Made by a program: the position numbers and the translations under genes | In this document: one piece after another, positions 1 to 8,789 of the stretch | Layout of the letters: every line of letters starts with the position of its first letter | How positions within the stretch are numbered: position 1 is the first letter of the stretch | The notes under the pieces: generated by a model | The model's input: only the letters and a program-made list of their open reading frames with translations | Databases searched by the model: none | What the model was told of the DNA's origin: nothing | Assembly (NCBI RefSeq): GCF_039535785.1 | Contig: NZ_BAAAXV010000008.1 | Coordinates: 992,001 to 1,056,000, forward strand | Direction of reading: 5' to 3' | DNA: 64,000 nucleotides | Source of the DNA: Nonomuraea helvata | GTDB taxonomy: Bacteria; Actinomycetota; Actinomycetes; Streptosporangiales; Streptosporangiaceae

Positions 1-77
1 CAGGTCACGTACGGGTCATACGGTGAAGGCGCTTTAATGGCGCCGCAATCGCGCCGTTCGTGATCAGGTAACACGCC

Positions 78-914
78 GTGGACACACTGGGCGGCATGAG
101 CGATGCACCCAAGGTGTCGAACGGAAACCGGAGCTCCTGGTGGCGGGAGGTCGTCGAGTTGGCCGCGCTGTTCCTCGCGGTCGGCCTGGCGCACCTGCTC
201 GCGACCCTGCTCGGCCGCCAGGAGCCCGGCCCTGCCGTGCTGGTGGGGCTGGGAGCGGCGTTGATCGCCGGGACGGCGCTGCACAAACGGCTGGGCCGAC
301 GGAGCGTACGGAAGGCGGCCCCGCTGCCCGTGGAGGGCGGCGCGGGCCCGCCCATGATGTTGTGGCGCATTCGCATGCGGGTGGTGGAGCGGCCGGGCCG
401 GCTCGCCGCCGTGGCGGGCGCGTTCGGGCGGCTGGGCTGCAACATCCTGGCGCTGCACATCGCGCCGACGGGCAGCAGCGCCATCACGCCCGCCGGATGT
501 GACGCGCTGGACGAGTTCGTCATCGAGGCGCCGCGGGGGCTGGCCCGTGATGTGCTGGCCGGGGCGCTGACCGGGGCCGGCGGGCTGGACGTGGTGATCG
601 TGCCGGCCCAGGTCAAGGATCTCACCGACCCCGGCGTGCAGGCTCTTGTCCTGGCGCAGCGGGTGAGCGCGGACCCTGACCGGCTGCCCGAGGCCATGGC
701 GGAGCTGCTGCGGGTCCCGCAGGTCGAGTGGCGGCGGCCGGGCGACACCGTGGATGATGGAGCCGAGCTCAACACCACCATGGTGATCTCTGTCAACCCG
801 GACCGCGCCCTGCTGATCCGGCGTCCGGAGTTGCCGTTCACCCCCACCGAGGCCGCCCGTGCCGCCGCCCTGACGGCGACGGCCCGCGAGGCCCGCTACA
901 GCGCCTCCGGTTGA
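78..914 (+). CDS. Membrane-anchored ACT-domain protein
   Basis: Predicted 278-residue protein. Two hydrophobic stretches (about residues 25-46 and 51-70) suggest an N-terminal membrane anchor. After a linker, residues 93-170 have the ACT-domain pattern: a strand with VVERPGRL, then a helix and GCNILALHI. ACT domains bind small ligands, often amino acids, so a regulatory or sensing role is inferred. No catalytic domain is visible. The GTG start is used because AGGTAA lies just upstream; an ATG six codons later (96) is an alternative. The gene converges on the peptidase operon, leaving 28 bp between stops. The ligand is unknown. Confidence 0.7.
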   Translation: MDTLGGMSDAPKVSNGNRSSWWREVVELAALFLAVGLAHLLATLLGRQEPGPAVLVGLGAALIAGTALHKRLGRRSVRKAAPLPVEGGAGPPMMLWRIRMRVVERPGRLAAVAGAFGRLGCNILALHIAPTGSSAITPAGCDALDEFVIEAPRGLARDVLAGALTGAGGLDVVIVPAQVKDLTDPGVQALVLAQRVSADPDRLPEAMAELLRVPQVEWRRPGDTVDDGAELNTTMVISVNPDRALLIRRPELPFTPTEAARAAALTATAREARYSASG

Positions 915-942
915 TCGGGTGCGGCGGGTGGGGGTCCGGGGT

Positions 943-2268
943 CTACCTGGAAACCTCCTTGGTCCAGCGTTCCAGGCCGCTCGCGTCGATGGGCAGGGCG
1001 TCCGAGAGGATCTCGGCGCCGGACGCGGTGACCAGCAGGTCGTCCTCGATCCGTACGCCGATCCCGCGCAGCTCCGGCGGGAGCGTGCGGTCGTGGGCGT
1101 GGAAGTAGAGGCCGGGCTCGACGGTGAGCACCATCCCGGCCTCCATGACCGCCCCGTGGTACGCCTCCGGGCGGGACTGGGCGCAGTCGTGCACGTCGAG
1201 GCCCAGGTGGTGGCCGATGCCGCAGATCAGGTAGCGGCGGTGGTGCTGGCCCTGGTCCGACAGGGCCTCGTCCACCGAGACCGGCAGCAGCCCCCAGTCG
1301 TCCAGGCCGCGCGCGATGACCTCCATGGCCGCGTGGTGGAAGTCGGTGAAGCGGTGGCCGGGGCCGACCTGCGCCATGCCCGCCCGGTGCGCCTTCTCCA
1401 CCAGGTCGTGCACCTGCCGCTGGGCGGGGGAGAAGGTGCCCGAGGCGGGGAAGGTGCGGGTGACGTCGGCGGTGTAGCCGCTGCGTACCTCCAGACCCAT
1501 GTCGAGCAGGAGCAGCTCGTCGGGCAGGACGGGACCGTCGCAGCGGACCCAGTGCAGGGTGGGGGCGTGCGGGCCGCTGCCGACGATGGTGGGGTAGCCG
1601 GGGCCGTTGCCGTACGCCCTGGCGTACCGGTCGAACGTGCCCTGCAGCCACCGCTCGCCCGCGCCCTCGACGGCCGCCGGGAGCTCGGCCAGCACCGCCG
1701 CGAAGCCCTCGACGGTACGGTCCACGGCCTCGCGGAGCTGGCCGATCTCCCACTCGTCCTTGATCATGCGCAGCTCGGCCAGCACGCGCGGGACGTCGTC
1801 CTGCGGCTGCGCGGGGTCGGTGAAGTCGCTCAGCGGCCGCACCTCGGCGCCGAGCGCCACCGACCACTCCGCGAGTGACGGGGACGGGCCCACCCACAGC
1901 TCCCCGTATGCCGCGTCGGCGAAGAAGCCGATCTCGCCGGGGCGGGCGGGCGGGGGAAGGTACAGGGTGGCGGCGCCGTCCACGATCACGGCCACGGCGT
2001 TCTCCACCGCGCAGCCGGTGAGCCAGTAGAAGTCGCTGTCCACGCGGAAGTCGTAGTACGTGTCGTTGTTGCGCACCGGAGCCCGCCCGGCCTGCACGAC
2101 CACGGTCCTGCCGGGGAGCGCGGCGGCCAGGCGCCGACGGTGCGCGGCGGCGGCCTCGGCCGCGCCGGGCACCAACGTGGGGGTGCGGGCAGGGGTGTCC
2201 CAGTCCTGGGCGATGTAGTCCAAGAATGCGGGGATCTCGCTCAGCCTGGGGGGGTTGCCATCACTCAC
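943..2268 (-). CDS. pepP: Xaa-Pro aminopeptidase (M24B)
   Basis: A 441-residue dinuclear-metal peptidase that would remove the N-terminal residue from peptides with proline at position 2. All five M24 metal ligands are visible: Asp256 (LLDMG), Asp268 (TADVTRT), His353 (GIGHHLGLDVHD), Glu384 (TVEPG) and Glu408 (RIEDD). The N-terminal part has the creatinase/prolidase-type domain with DSDFYWLTG. The GTG start overlaps the stop of the upstream hydrolase by 8 bp, so the two are translationally coupled. It is the last gene of the operon beginning with the GH127 gene. It is very likely cytoplasmic, since no signal peptide is seen. Confidence 0.9.
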   Translation of the reverse strand: MSDGNPPRLSEIPAFLDYIAQDWDTPARTPTLVPGAAEAAAAHRRRLAAALPGRTVVVQAGRAPVRNNDTYYDFRVDSDFYWLTGCAVENAVAVIVDGAATLYLPPPARPGEIGFFADAAYGELWVGPSPSLAEWSVALGAEVRPLSDFTDPAQPQDDVPRVLAELRMIKDEWEIGQLREAVDRTVEGFAAVLAELPAAVEGAGERWLQGTFDRYARAYGNGPGYPTIVGSGPHAPTLHWVRCDGPVLPDELLLLDMGLEVRSGYTADVTRTFPASGTFSPAQRQVHDLVEKAHRAGMAQVGPGHRFTDFHHAAMEVIARGLDDWGLLPVSVDEALSDQGQHHRRYLICGIGHHLGLDVHDCAQSRPEAYHGAVMEAGMVLTVEPGLYFHAHDRTLPPELRGIGVRIEDDLLVTASGAEILSDALPIDASGLERWTKEVSR

Positions 2269-3550
2269 CCGTGACTCCTCCTCCTATGTCGCGTACGAGC
2301 CCGGTCAGCCGGGCGAAGACCCGTTCCTCGCCGATGCCGTCGTGCTCGTACTCGTTGGTGACCCAGGCCTGCGTGTTGCCGACCCTGGACGCGGTGTCCA
2401 GTTGCAGGCCGGAGTCGACGTACATGTCGTCGAAGTACACGGCCGCCGCCACCGGCACCTCGTTGGCCGCCAGGCGGTCCAGGTCGTACAGCACGGGCCA
2501 GTCGGCACGCTCGGAGAGGAGCTCGACGGCGGCGCGGAACGGGCGCAGCGCGCGGATCTCCTCGAACATCCAGGGGTAGATCATCTCGCCGGTGAACAGC
2601 AGCGGCCTGGCGTCCTCGGCGAAGGCGGGGTGGCGGGCGCGCTCACGCTGCGCCGCCCAGGCCGTCGCGCCGGGCCCGGAGCCGTAGATGCTCTCCTGCA
2701 GCGCGGCGAAGAGCGGGTTGTCGGTGTAGGAGGAGCGGGCCAGCACCTGGTGCAGGAACGTCTCGGGCAGCTCGCCGCCTCTGTCTTGCAGGGATTCGTC
2801 GAGGAGCCAGTGCATGCGCTCGTAGCCCGGCTTCATGCCGAAGTCGATCCCCAGCGACTGCAGCCGCCGTACGGTCAGCACGTCGCCGTCGGGCAGCAGG
2901 ACGTCGCCGTGGGACAGCCGGTCGGCCAGGCGGGCCACGGTCTCCACGTGGTGCGGGTAGCGGCGGTAGAACTCGGCGTTCTTGGCCGCGACCCGCGGAT
3001 AGGTGCGCCGGTAGACCTCCGTGGCGTCGGGGTCCACGGAAGGCAGGCCGCCCGCCACGTAGCAGGCGCTCAGGCCCTCGGGCGCGTTCGACAGGTACGT
3101 CAGCGTCAGGAAGCCGCCGTAGCTCTGCCCGAGCGTCGACCAGCGCCGGCCGCCGAAGACGGTCTTGCGCAGGTGCTCGGCGTCGGCCACGATCGAGTCC
3201 GCGCGGAAGCGGGCCAGGTAGTCGGCGCCCTCCTGCGGGTCGAGCGCGCTCATCACCCGCCCGTCGATCCGCGAGCTGCGGCCCGTGCCGCGCTGGTCGA
3301 GCAGGATCACCCGGTACGTCTCCAGCGCCTTGCCGAGCCAGCCCGCCGTGCCGACGGGGCGCGGACCCTTGCCGCCGGGCCCGCCCTGCAGGTAGAGCAG
3401 GCACGGCAGGTCGTCGCCGTCCCGCACGGGATCCACCAGTTCCCTGGCGAACACCCTGATCGTGGCCTCGGGATCGGACCAGTCGAGCGGTACCTCGACG
3501 ACATGGTCGCGTACCCGCATCCCGGGGATCGTGTAGGTCGCGGTGATCAC
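2261..3550 (-). CDS. Alpha/beta hydrolase, proline iminopeptidase-like (S33)
   Basis: Alpha/beta-hydrolase of about 429 residues. It carries the S33 hallmarks: the oxyanion segment LQGGPGGKG (about residues 54-62), DQRGTGRSS (about 85-93) and the nucleophile elbow GQSYGG with Ser143. The family releases N-terminal proline from peptides. The start at GTG 3550 is chosen because it overlaps the upstream ATPase stop as GTGA and has GGAGGGAGAAG in front; a GTG 27 bp further upstream lies inside that ATPase gene. Its place between an oligopeptide importer and an Xaa-Pro aminopeptidase supports peptide substrates, although S33 members also include esterases. Confidence 0.85.
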   Translation of the reverse strand: MITATYTIPGMRVRDHVVEVPLDWSDPEATIRVFARELVDPVRDGDDLPCLLYLQGGPGGKGPRPVGTAGWLGKALETYRVILLDQRGTGRSSRIDGRVMSALDPQEGADYLARFRADSIVADAEHLRKTVFGGRRWSTLGQSYGGFLTLTYLSNAPEGLSACYVAGGLPSVDPDATEVYRRTYPRVAAKNAEFYRRYPHHVETVARLADRLSHGDVLLPDGDVLTVRRLQSLGIDFGMKPGYERMHWLLDESLQDRGGELPETFLHQVLARSSYTDNPLFAALQESIYGSGPGATAWAAQRERARHPAFAEDARPLLFTGEMIYPWMFEEIRALRPFRAAVELLSERADWPVLYDLDRLAANEVPVAAAVYFDDMYVDSGLQLDTASRVGNTQAWVTNEYEHDGIGEERVFARLTGLVRDIGGGVTGE

Positions 3551-4359
3551 ACCTTCTCCCTCCTGCGGCGGTCCCACTCCGGGTTGATGCGCGGGATGGC
3601 CGCCAGCAGCGTCCGCGTGTACTCGTCCTGCGGGGCGCCGAAGACCTGCTCGGTGTCCCCCAGTTCGACGATCTTCCCCTTGCTCATCACCGCGACCCGC
3701 TGGGCGATCTGCCGGACGACGGCCAGGTCGTGGGCGATGAACACGTAGCTGAAGCCGCTCTCGCGCTGCAGCCGCCGCAGCAGTTCGAGCACCTGGGCCT
3801 GCACCGACACGTCGAGCGCCGAGACGGCTTCGTCGCAGATCACCAGCTTGGGGTTGACGGCCAGCGCGCGGGCGATGCCGATGCGCTGGGCCTGCCCGCC
3901 GGAGAACTGCGCGGGGTAGCGCAGGGAGTGGTCGGGGTTCAGGCCGACGCGCTCCATCAGCTCCTTGGCGTGCGCCCGGCGGCTGCCGTTGGGCGCGATG
4001 CCCTGGTAGACCAGGGGCGCCATCAGGATCCGCTCCACCGTGTGACGGGGGTTGAGCGAGGAGAACGGGTCCTGGAAGACGACCTGGACGTTGGCGCGGA
4101 AGCGGGCCAGGTCGGCCCCCTTGGCGTGGGTGATGTCCTCGCCGTCGAACTCCAGCGTGCCCTCGCTCGGGTCCATCAGCTTGGCGATCATGCGGGCGGT
4201 CGTCGACTTGCCGCTGCCGGACTCGCCGACCACCGCGAGCGTCTCGCCGAGCCGTACCTCGAAGCTGACCTGGTCGACCGCCGTGAACTCGGCCTTCGCG
4301 CCCAGCGGCCCGCGCGAGACGAACCGCTTGGTCAGATCACGGGCGCGCAGCAGCGTCAT
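3547..4359 (-). CDS. dppF: Oligopeptide ABC transporter ATPase (DppF/OppF type)
   Basis: A 270-residue ABC ATPase with Walker A GESGSGKST (Lys51), Q-loop FQDPFSSLNP (about 95-104), signature FSGGQAQRI (about 152-160) and Walker B LVICDE (Asp176/Glu177), followed by the D-loop SALD. The C-terminal PRINPEW resembles the oligopeptide-transporter extension. It would form a heterodimer with the ATPase encoded immediately upstream and power peptide import through the two permeases. The ATG overlaps the preceding stop by 4 bp (ATGA). Confidence 0.93.
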   Translation of the reverse strand: MTLLRARDLTKRFVSRGPLGAKAEFTAVDQVSFEVRLGETLAVVGESGSGKSTTARMIAKLMDPSEGTLEFDGEDITHAKGADLARFRANVQVVFQDPFSSLNPRHTVERILMAPLVYQGIAPNGSRRAHAKELMERVGLNPDHSLRYPAQFSGGQAQRIGIARALAVNPKLVICDEAVSALDVSVQAQVLELLRRLQRESGFSYVFIAHDLAVVRQIAQRVAVMSKGKIVELGDTEQVFGAPQDEYTRTLLAAIPRINPEWDRRRREKV

Positions 4360-5156
4360 GCCTTCACCTCATCGTCGATGCGCGGGATGCTCTCCAGCAG
4401 CATCCTGGTGTAGTCGTGGGCCGGCTCGGCGAACACCTGCTCGGCCGTGCCGTACTCGACCTGCTCGCCCTGGCGCATCACCAGCACGCGGGTGGCGATC
4501 GAGCTGATCACGGCCAGGTCGTGCGTGATGAACACCATGCCCATGCCGCGCTCCTCGCGCAGGCGGGCCAGCAGCTTCAGGATCTGCGCCTGCACGGTCA
4601 CGTCCAGCGCCGTGGTCGGCTCGTCGGCGATCAGCAGCTCGGGGGAGCACACCAGGGCCATGGCGATCATGATGCGCTGCCGCTGCCCGCCGGAGAACTG
4701 GTGCGGGTAGTAATCCACCCGCTGCTCCGCGTCCGGCAGGCCCACCTGGTCGAGCGCGTCGATCGTGACCTTCCTGGCCGCGCCGCGGGAGCCGCCGCGG
4801 TGCGCGCGGTACATCTCCTCGATCTGCAGGCCGACCGTGTAGTACGGGTTGAGAGACGACAGCGGGTCCTGGAAGATCATCGACATCCGTTCGCCGCGCA
4901 GCCGCCGCAGGTCACGGTCGGGGCGGCCGAGCAGCTCGATGCCGTCCAGGCGGATGCTCCCGCTGGTCCTGGCGCCCTTGGGCAGCAGCCCCATGACCGC
5001 CAGGCTCGTCATCGACTTGCCGGAGCCCGACTCGCCGACGATCCCGACCGTCTCGTCCTGGCCGACCGTGAAGGACACGCCTTTGACCACGTCCACCGGG
5101 CCGCGCGTGGTCGGGAAGGTGACGGTGAGGTCCTCCACGACAAGCAGTTCGCTCAT
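4356..5156 (-). CDS. dppD: Oligopeptide ABC transporter ATPase (DppD/OppD type)
   Basis: A 266-residue ABC ATPase with Walker A GESGSGKSM (Lys47), FQDPLSSLNPYYT, signature FSGGQRQRI and Walker B LLIADEPTTALD. The C-terminus ends ESIPRIDD, the usual oligopeptide-ATPase tail. The start at 5156 gives an ATGA overlap with the permease stop and begins MSELLVVEDL, normal for the family. The open frame continues upstream only as a shadow of the permease gene. It partners DppF on the cytoplasmic face of the importer. Confidence 0.93.
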   Translation of the reverse strand: MSELLVVEDLTVTFPTTRGPVDVVKGVSFTVGQDETVGIVGESGSGKSMTSLAVMGLLPKGARTSGSIRLDGIELLGRPDRDLRRLRGERMSMIFQDPLSSLNPYYTVGLQIEEMYRAHRGGSRGAARKVTIDALDQVGLPDAEQRVDYYPHQFSGGQRQRIMIAMALVCSPELLIADEPTTALDVTVQAQILKLLARLREERGMGMVFITHDLAVISSIATRVLVMRQGEQVEYGTAEQVFAEPAHDYTRMLLESIPRIDDEVKA

Positions 5157-6148
5157 TTCCCCGCGATCCTCACTCTCGGGTCCAGCCTCGCGTAGACGAT
5201 GTCCACCACGAGGTTGCCGACCACCACGAAGAAGGCCGCCAGCAGGGTCACCGCCATGATCACTGGCTGGTCGTTCTTGTAGATCGAGTCGGCGGCCATC
5301 TTGCCGACCCCGTTCAACCCGAACACCGTCTCGGTGATCAGCGCGCCGCCCAGCAGCGCGGCGAAGTCCATGCCGAAGATCGTGGCGATCGGCGTCAGCG
5401 CCGGGCGCAGGGCGTGCCTGCGCAGAGTCAGGGCCGGGCTCAGCCCCTTGGACCTGGCCGTGCGCATGAAGTTCTCGGCGAGGGTGTCGATCACGTTCGC
5501 CCTGGTCAGCCGGGCGTACAGGCAGGCGTAGACGGTGGCCAGCACGACCCACGGCATCAGGTACGACTCGAACCAGAGCACCGGATCGTCGCCGAATGCC
5601 ACCGCCTGCGGGAACGGCAGCACCTGCAGCTGCACCACCAGCACGTACTGCAGCGCCAGCGCCAGCACGTAGTTGGGGATGCTGGAGCCGCCCAGCGCCA
5701 GCCCCATGGCGGCGCGATCCCACCAGGTGCCCTCCTTGACGGCGCTGACCAGGCCCGCGGTGACGCCGATGAGCAGCCACAGCACCGCGGCACCGATCGC
5801 GACCGTGGCGCTGACCGGCAGCCGGTCGACCACCATGTCCCATACGGACTGGCCGGTCTGGAAGCTGTAGCCCAGGCAGGGGGCGCCGCAGTGCACCAGG
5901 TTCGCGCCCTCGCCGTAGTCGCGCCCGGCGAAGATCCCGATGAGGAAGTCGAAGAACTGCGTCAGGAGCGGCTTGTCCAGCCCCAGCACGGTGTGGATCT
6001 GGTCGATGCGCTCCTGCGTGCACGTCTTCCCGCAGATCATCACGGCCGGGTCGGGCTGGAGCGTGAAGAAGATGATGAACGTGAACAGGCACACCATGAA
6101 GAGGATCAGCACCACCCAGGCGAGCCGTCCGGCCAAGTAACGCGCCAT
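5153..6148 (-). CDS. dppB: Oligopeptide ABC permease (DppB type)
   Basis: Inner-membrane permease of 331 residues. The first transmembrane segment (LAWVVLILFMVCLFTFIIFF) directly follows MARYLAGR, and about five further segments follow. The conserved cytoplasmic coupling region shows MRTARSKGLSPALTLRRHALR. A periplasm-side loop after the first segment (about residues 35-95) contains Cys residues, typical of DppB. The start at 6148 is assigned from the one-base TGATG overlap with the upstream permease. It forms the import channel together with DppC. Confidence 0.92.
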   Translation of the reverse strand: MARYLAGRLAWVVLILFMVCLFTFIIFFTLQPDPAVMICGKTCTQERIDQIHTVLGLDKPLLTQFFDFLIGIFAGRDYGEGANLVHCGAPCLGYSFQTGQSVWDMVVDRLPVSATVAIGAAVLWLLIGVTAGLVSAVKEGTWWDRAAMGLALGGSSIPNYVLALALQYVLVVQLQVLPFPQAVAFGDDPVLWFESYLMPWVVLATVYACLYARLTRANVIDTLAENFMRTARSKGLSPALTLRRHALRPALTPIATIFGMDFAALLGGALITETVFGLNGVGKMAADSIYKNDQPVIMAVTLLAAFFVVVGNLVVDIVYARLDPRVRIAGK

Positions 6149-7062
6149 CAGGAGGCCTCCCCGGCGTCGAGCGTGGCCCGCAGCCGGTCGCCGAGGACCG
6201 TCAGCGACAGCACGGTGAGGAACAGGAATGCGCCGGGGATCGCGAAGTACATCGGATCGACGGCGTACCAGCCGACCGAGCTGAAGATCATCTGCCCCCA
6301 CGACGGCGTCGGCGGCGTCACGCCGACGCCCAGGAACGACAGTCCGGCCTCGGTGCCGACGTAGCCGGGCACGGCCAGGGTGGTCATCACGATCAGCGAG
6401 CTGCGCAGGTTGGGCAGGATCTCCTTGAACACCAGCGCGCCCGTGGAGGCGCCCGACGCGCGGGCGGCCTCCACGAACTCCCTGTTCACCAGCGTCAGCG
6501 TCTGCCCGCGCACCACCCGCGCCAGGTACGGCCAGCCGAAGAAGCTGATCACCAGGACCAGCAGCACTGGCCGGTTGCCCTGCGGAAGCGAGGACAGGAT
6601 CGCGATCATGAAGATGAGCGCGGGGAAGGCCATGAGGAAGTCCATGAGCCGGCAGATCGCCTGGTCCACCCAGCCCTGGTAGAACCCGGCCAGCATGCCC
6701 AGCACCACGCCCAGCAGGGTCGTCAGCGCCGTGGCGGAGACCGCGATCAGCAGTGAGACGCGCGCGCCGTAGGCGATGCGCGCCAGGATGTCGCGGCCGT
6801 TCTGCGGCTCGACACCCAGCAGGTGGTCGGCGCTGATGCCGCCGAGCGACCCGCGCGGCACACCGCCCAGGTCGGTGTTGACGGCGGCGGTGTCGAAGTC
6901 GTTCGGCCCGTGACCGGTGATCGCGCTGATCAGCGGCGCGCAGATCGCCATCAGCACGATCAGCGTGAGGAACGCGGTGCTCAGCACCGCGCCCCGATCA
7001 CGCAGCAGCGCGCCCGCGACCCGTCGGCCCGACGTGGCAGGGGAAAGAGCTGCGACGGTCAT
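6148..7062 (-). CDS. dppC: Oligopeptide ABC permease (DppC type)
   Basis: A 304-residue permease. A short cytoplasmic N-terminus is followed by the first transmembrane helix (about residues 30-50, LSTAFLTLIVLMAICAPLI), a long extracellular loop ending GVEPQNGRDILAR, and five further helices. The coupling motif FVEAARASGAS lies near residues 195-205. The HLLGVEPQNGRD segment is a strong DppC/OppC marker. The ATG directly abuts the TAG stop of the binding-protein gene, with no gap. Confidence 0.93.
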   Translation of the reverse strand: MTVAALSPATSGRRVAGALLRDRGAVLSTAFLTLIVLMAICAPLISAITGHGPNDFDTAAVNTDLGGVPRGSLGGISADHLLGVEPQNGRDILARIAYGARVSLLIAVSATALTTLLGVVLGMLAGFYQGWVDQAICRLMDFLMAFPALIFMIAILSSLPQGNRPVLLVLVISFFGWPYLARVVRGQTLTLVNREFVEAARASGASTGALVFKEILPNLRSSLIVMTTLAVPGYVGTEAGLSFLGVGVTPPTPSWGQMIFSSVGWYAVDPMYFAIPGAFLFLTVLSLTVLGDRLRATLDAGEAS

Positions 7063-8769
7063 CTACTTCGTCGGCTTCGCCAGTCCGACGGAGATCAGGT
7101 CGATGCCGCCGGAGAACGAGTTGGACTGGTAGGCGCCCGCGATGTTCGAGCCGGCGAGGAGGATGAGCTTCTCGTACGCCAGCGGCACCACCGGCGCCAG
7201 CTTCATGATCTCCTTGTCCAGCTCGCCGTAGGCCGCGTTGGCCTGGTTGACGTCCGTCATCGCGGCGATCTCGTCGATCCGCTGGTTGATCCCCTTGTCG
7301 TTGATCTGCGCCAGGTTCGAGTTGCCCTTGGGCGTGATGTTGCGGCCGTCGAACAGCGGCGGCAGGAACGTCGCGCCGGAGGCCCAGTCGGGGCACCAGC
7401 CGGTGACGGCGGCGTCGTGCTGCTGCGCCGGCGTGCCGATGACCTCGTAGTACGTCGAGGTGTCGATGTTGTTGATCTTGACGTCGATCTTCACCTGCTT
7501 GAGCGCGTCCTGGATCGCCACCGCCACCGCGGCCATCTTCGGGTCCGGGCGGGTGTCCAGCGTCAGGGAGAACCCGTCCGCGAGGCCGGCCTCGGCCAGC
7601 AGCTTCTTGGCCTCCTCGGGGTTGTACGGGTACAGGTCGTAGTCGACCCGGCCCGCGATCGTGGGCGGCTGGATCGAGGTGCCCTTGGCGGCCAGTGCGC
7701 CGCCGCCCATCCCCGCGACCACGGTGTCCTTGTTGATCGCGTAGTTGATCGCCTGGCGCACCCGCACGTCGTTCAGGGGCTTCTTGGTGGTGTTCAGGCC
7801 CATGTACGTGGTGCAGCCGTTGAGCCCGGACAGCGTGCGCTGCTTGATCTGCGGCTGCTGCACCCGCGCCACGGTCGCCGCCTGGATCGACGGACCGAGG
7901 GCGTCGGCGTCGGCGCCCTGCCCGGCCAGCATGCGCTCGTCGATCGTGGCGGGGTCCAGGCCGAACGTCCACTCGAACGCGTCCGGCTTGGCCGCCCGCA
8001 CGCTGTCGGTCTCACGCTTCCACTGCGGGTTGCGTACCAGCTTCAGCGACACGCCGCGCTGGTAGCTCGCCACCTTGTACGGCCCGCTCGCGATCGGCTT
8101 GGTGTCGAACGCCGCGCCCGCCCCCGTGCCCTTGGGGAAGGGCGTGAAGTTGGCCATCGCCAGCGCGCTCGGGAAGTCGGCGAAGGGCTTCTTCAGGTGG
8201 AAGACGACCGTCTTGTCGTCGGGCGTCTCGATGGTCTTCAGGTCGCCGTCCAGGTACGGGCCCTTGTAGTCCTTCGGCGCGTCCAGCAGCAGTTTGCCGT
8301 ACGGCGAGCCGATCCCGGCCTCGGGGTCGAACGTGCGGGAGAAGCCGAACTTCACGGCCTCGCTGTTGATCGGGGTGCCGTCCTCGAAGAACAGGTTGTC
8401 CTTGAGTTTGAACGTCCAGGTCTTGCCGCCGTCGGACGGGGTGCCCGTGTCGGTGGCCAGGTCGGGCACGACCTTCGTGCCCTCGGCGCCCGGACCCGCG
8501 CCGAACATCGTCAACCCCCGGTAGATGAGCCGGTAGAAGTTGTTGACGCCGCCGTCCCAGCCGCGCACCGGGTCCAGGTGGGAGAAGTCCGCCTTGGCCA
8601 GGCTGTGCACGGTGCCGCCCGTGGCGGCGGGCGCGCCCGGCCCGCCCGACGCGCCCGTACCCGTGCCCGCTCCCGTGCCGGTGCCCCCCGCGCCGCCGCC
8701 TCCGCCACATGCGGTGAGCGCCAGCACGGCGGTCATGGTGACGCTCGCGAGCGCCGCAGATCTCCTCAT
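7063..8769 (-). CDS. dppA: Peptide-binding lipoprotein of the ABC importer (SBP family 5)
   Basis: A 568-residue family-5 solute-binding protein anchored by a lipobox (LALTAC, Cys about residue 20) after a short signal peptide, followed by a Gly/Thr-rich linker. The body has the usual domain pattern, including FEDGTPINSEAVKF and VRQAINYAINKD. The family binds oligopeptides, but some members bind oligosaccharides or glycosylated ligands. The start at 8769 is set by the signal peptide and by GAAGG six bases upstream. It lies 20 bp downstream of the GH127 gene and is the likely specificity determinant of the operon. Confidence 0.92.
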   Translation of the reverse strand: MRRSAALASVTMTAVLALTACGGGGGAGGTGTGAGTGTGASGGPGAPAATGGTVHSLAKADFSHLDPVRGWDGGVNNFYRLIYRGLTMFGAGPGAEGTKVVPDLATDTGTPSDGGKTWTFKLKDNLFFEDGTPINSEAVKFGFSRTFDPEAGIGSPYGKLLLDAPKDYKGPYLDGDLKTIETPDDKTVVFHLKKPFADFPSALAMANFTPFPKGTGAGAAFDTKPIASGPYKVASYQRGVSLKLVRNPQWKRETDSVRAAKPDAFEWTFGLDPATIDERMLAGQGADADALGPSIQAATVARVQQPQIKQRTLSGLNGCTTYMGLNTTKKPLNDVRVRQAINYAINKDTVVAGMGGGALAAKGTSIQPPTIAGRVDYDLYPYNPEEAKKLLAEAGLADGFSLTLDTRPDPKMAAVAVAIQDALKQVKIDVKINNIDTSTYYEVIGTPAQQHDAAVTGWCPDWASGATFLPPLFDGRNITPKGNSNLAQINDKGINQRIDEIAAMTDVNQANAAYGELDKEIMKLAPVVPLAYEKLILLAGSNIAGAYQSNSFSGGIDLISVGLAKPTK

Positions 8770-8789
8770 GTTGCCTTCTTTCCGTTGGT

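Noticed and set aside
2255..3748. Long open frame on the plus strand opposite the proline-iminopeptidase-like gene
   Set aside because: It is the antisense shadow of a strongly coding, motif-bearing gene; its translation is low-complexity (Val/Gly/Arg/His) with no domain. Many similar frames exist in this GC-rich DNA, e.g. opposite hyuA and the peptide-binding gene.
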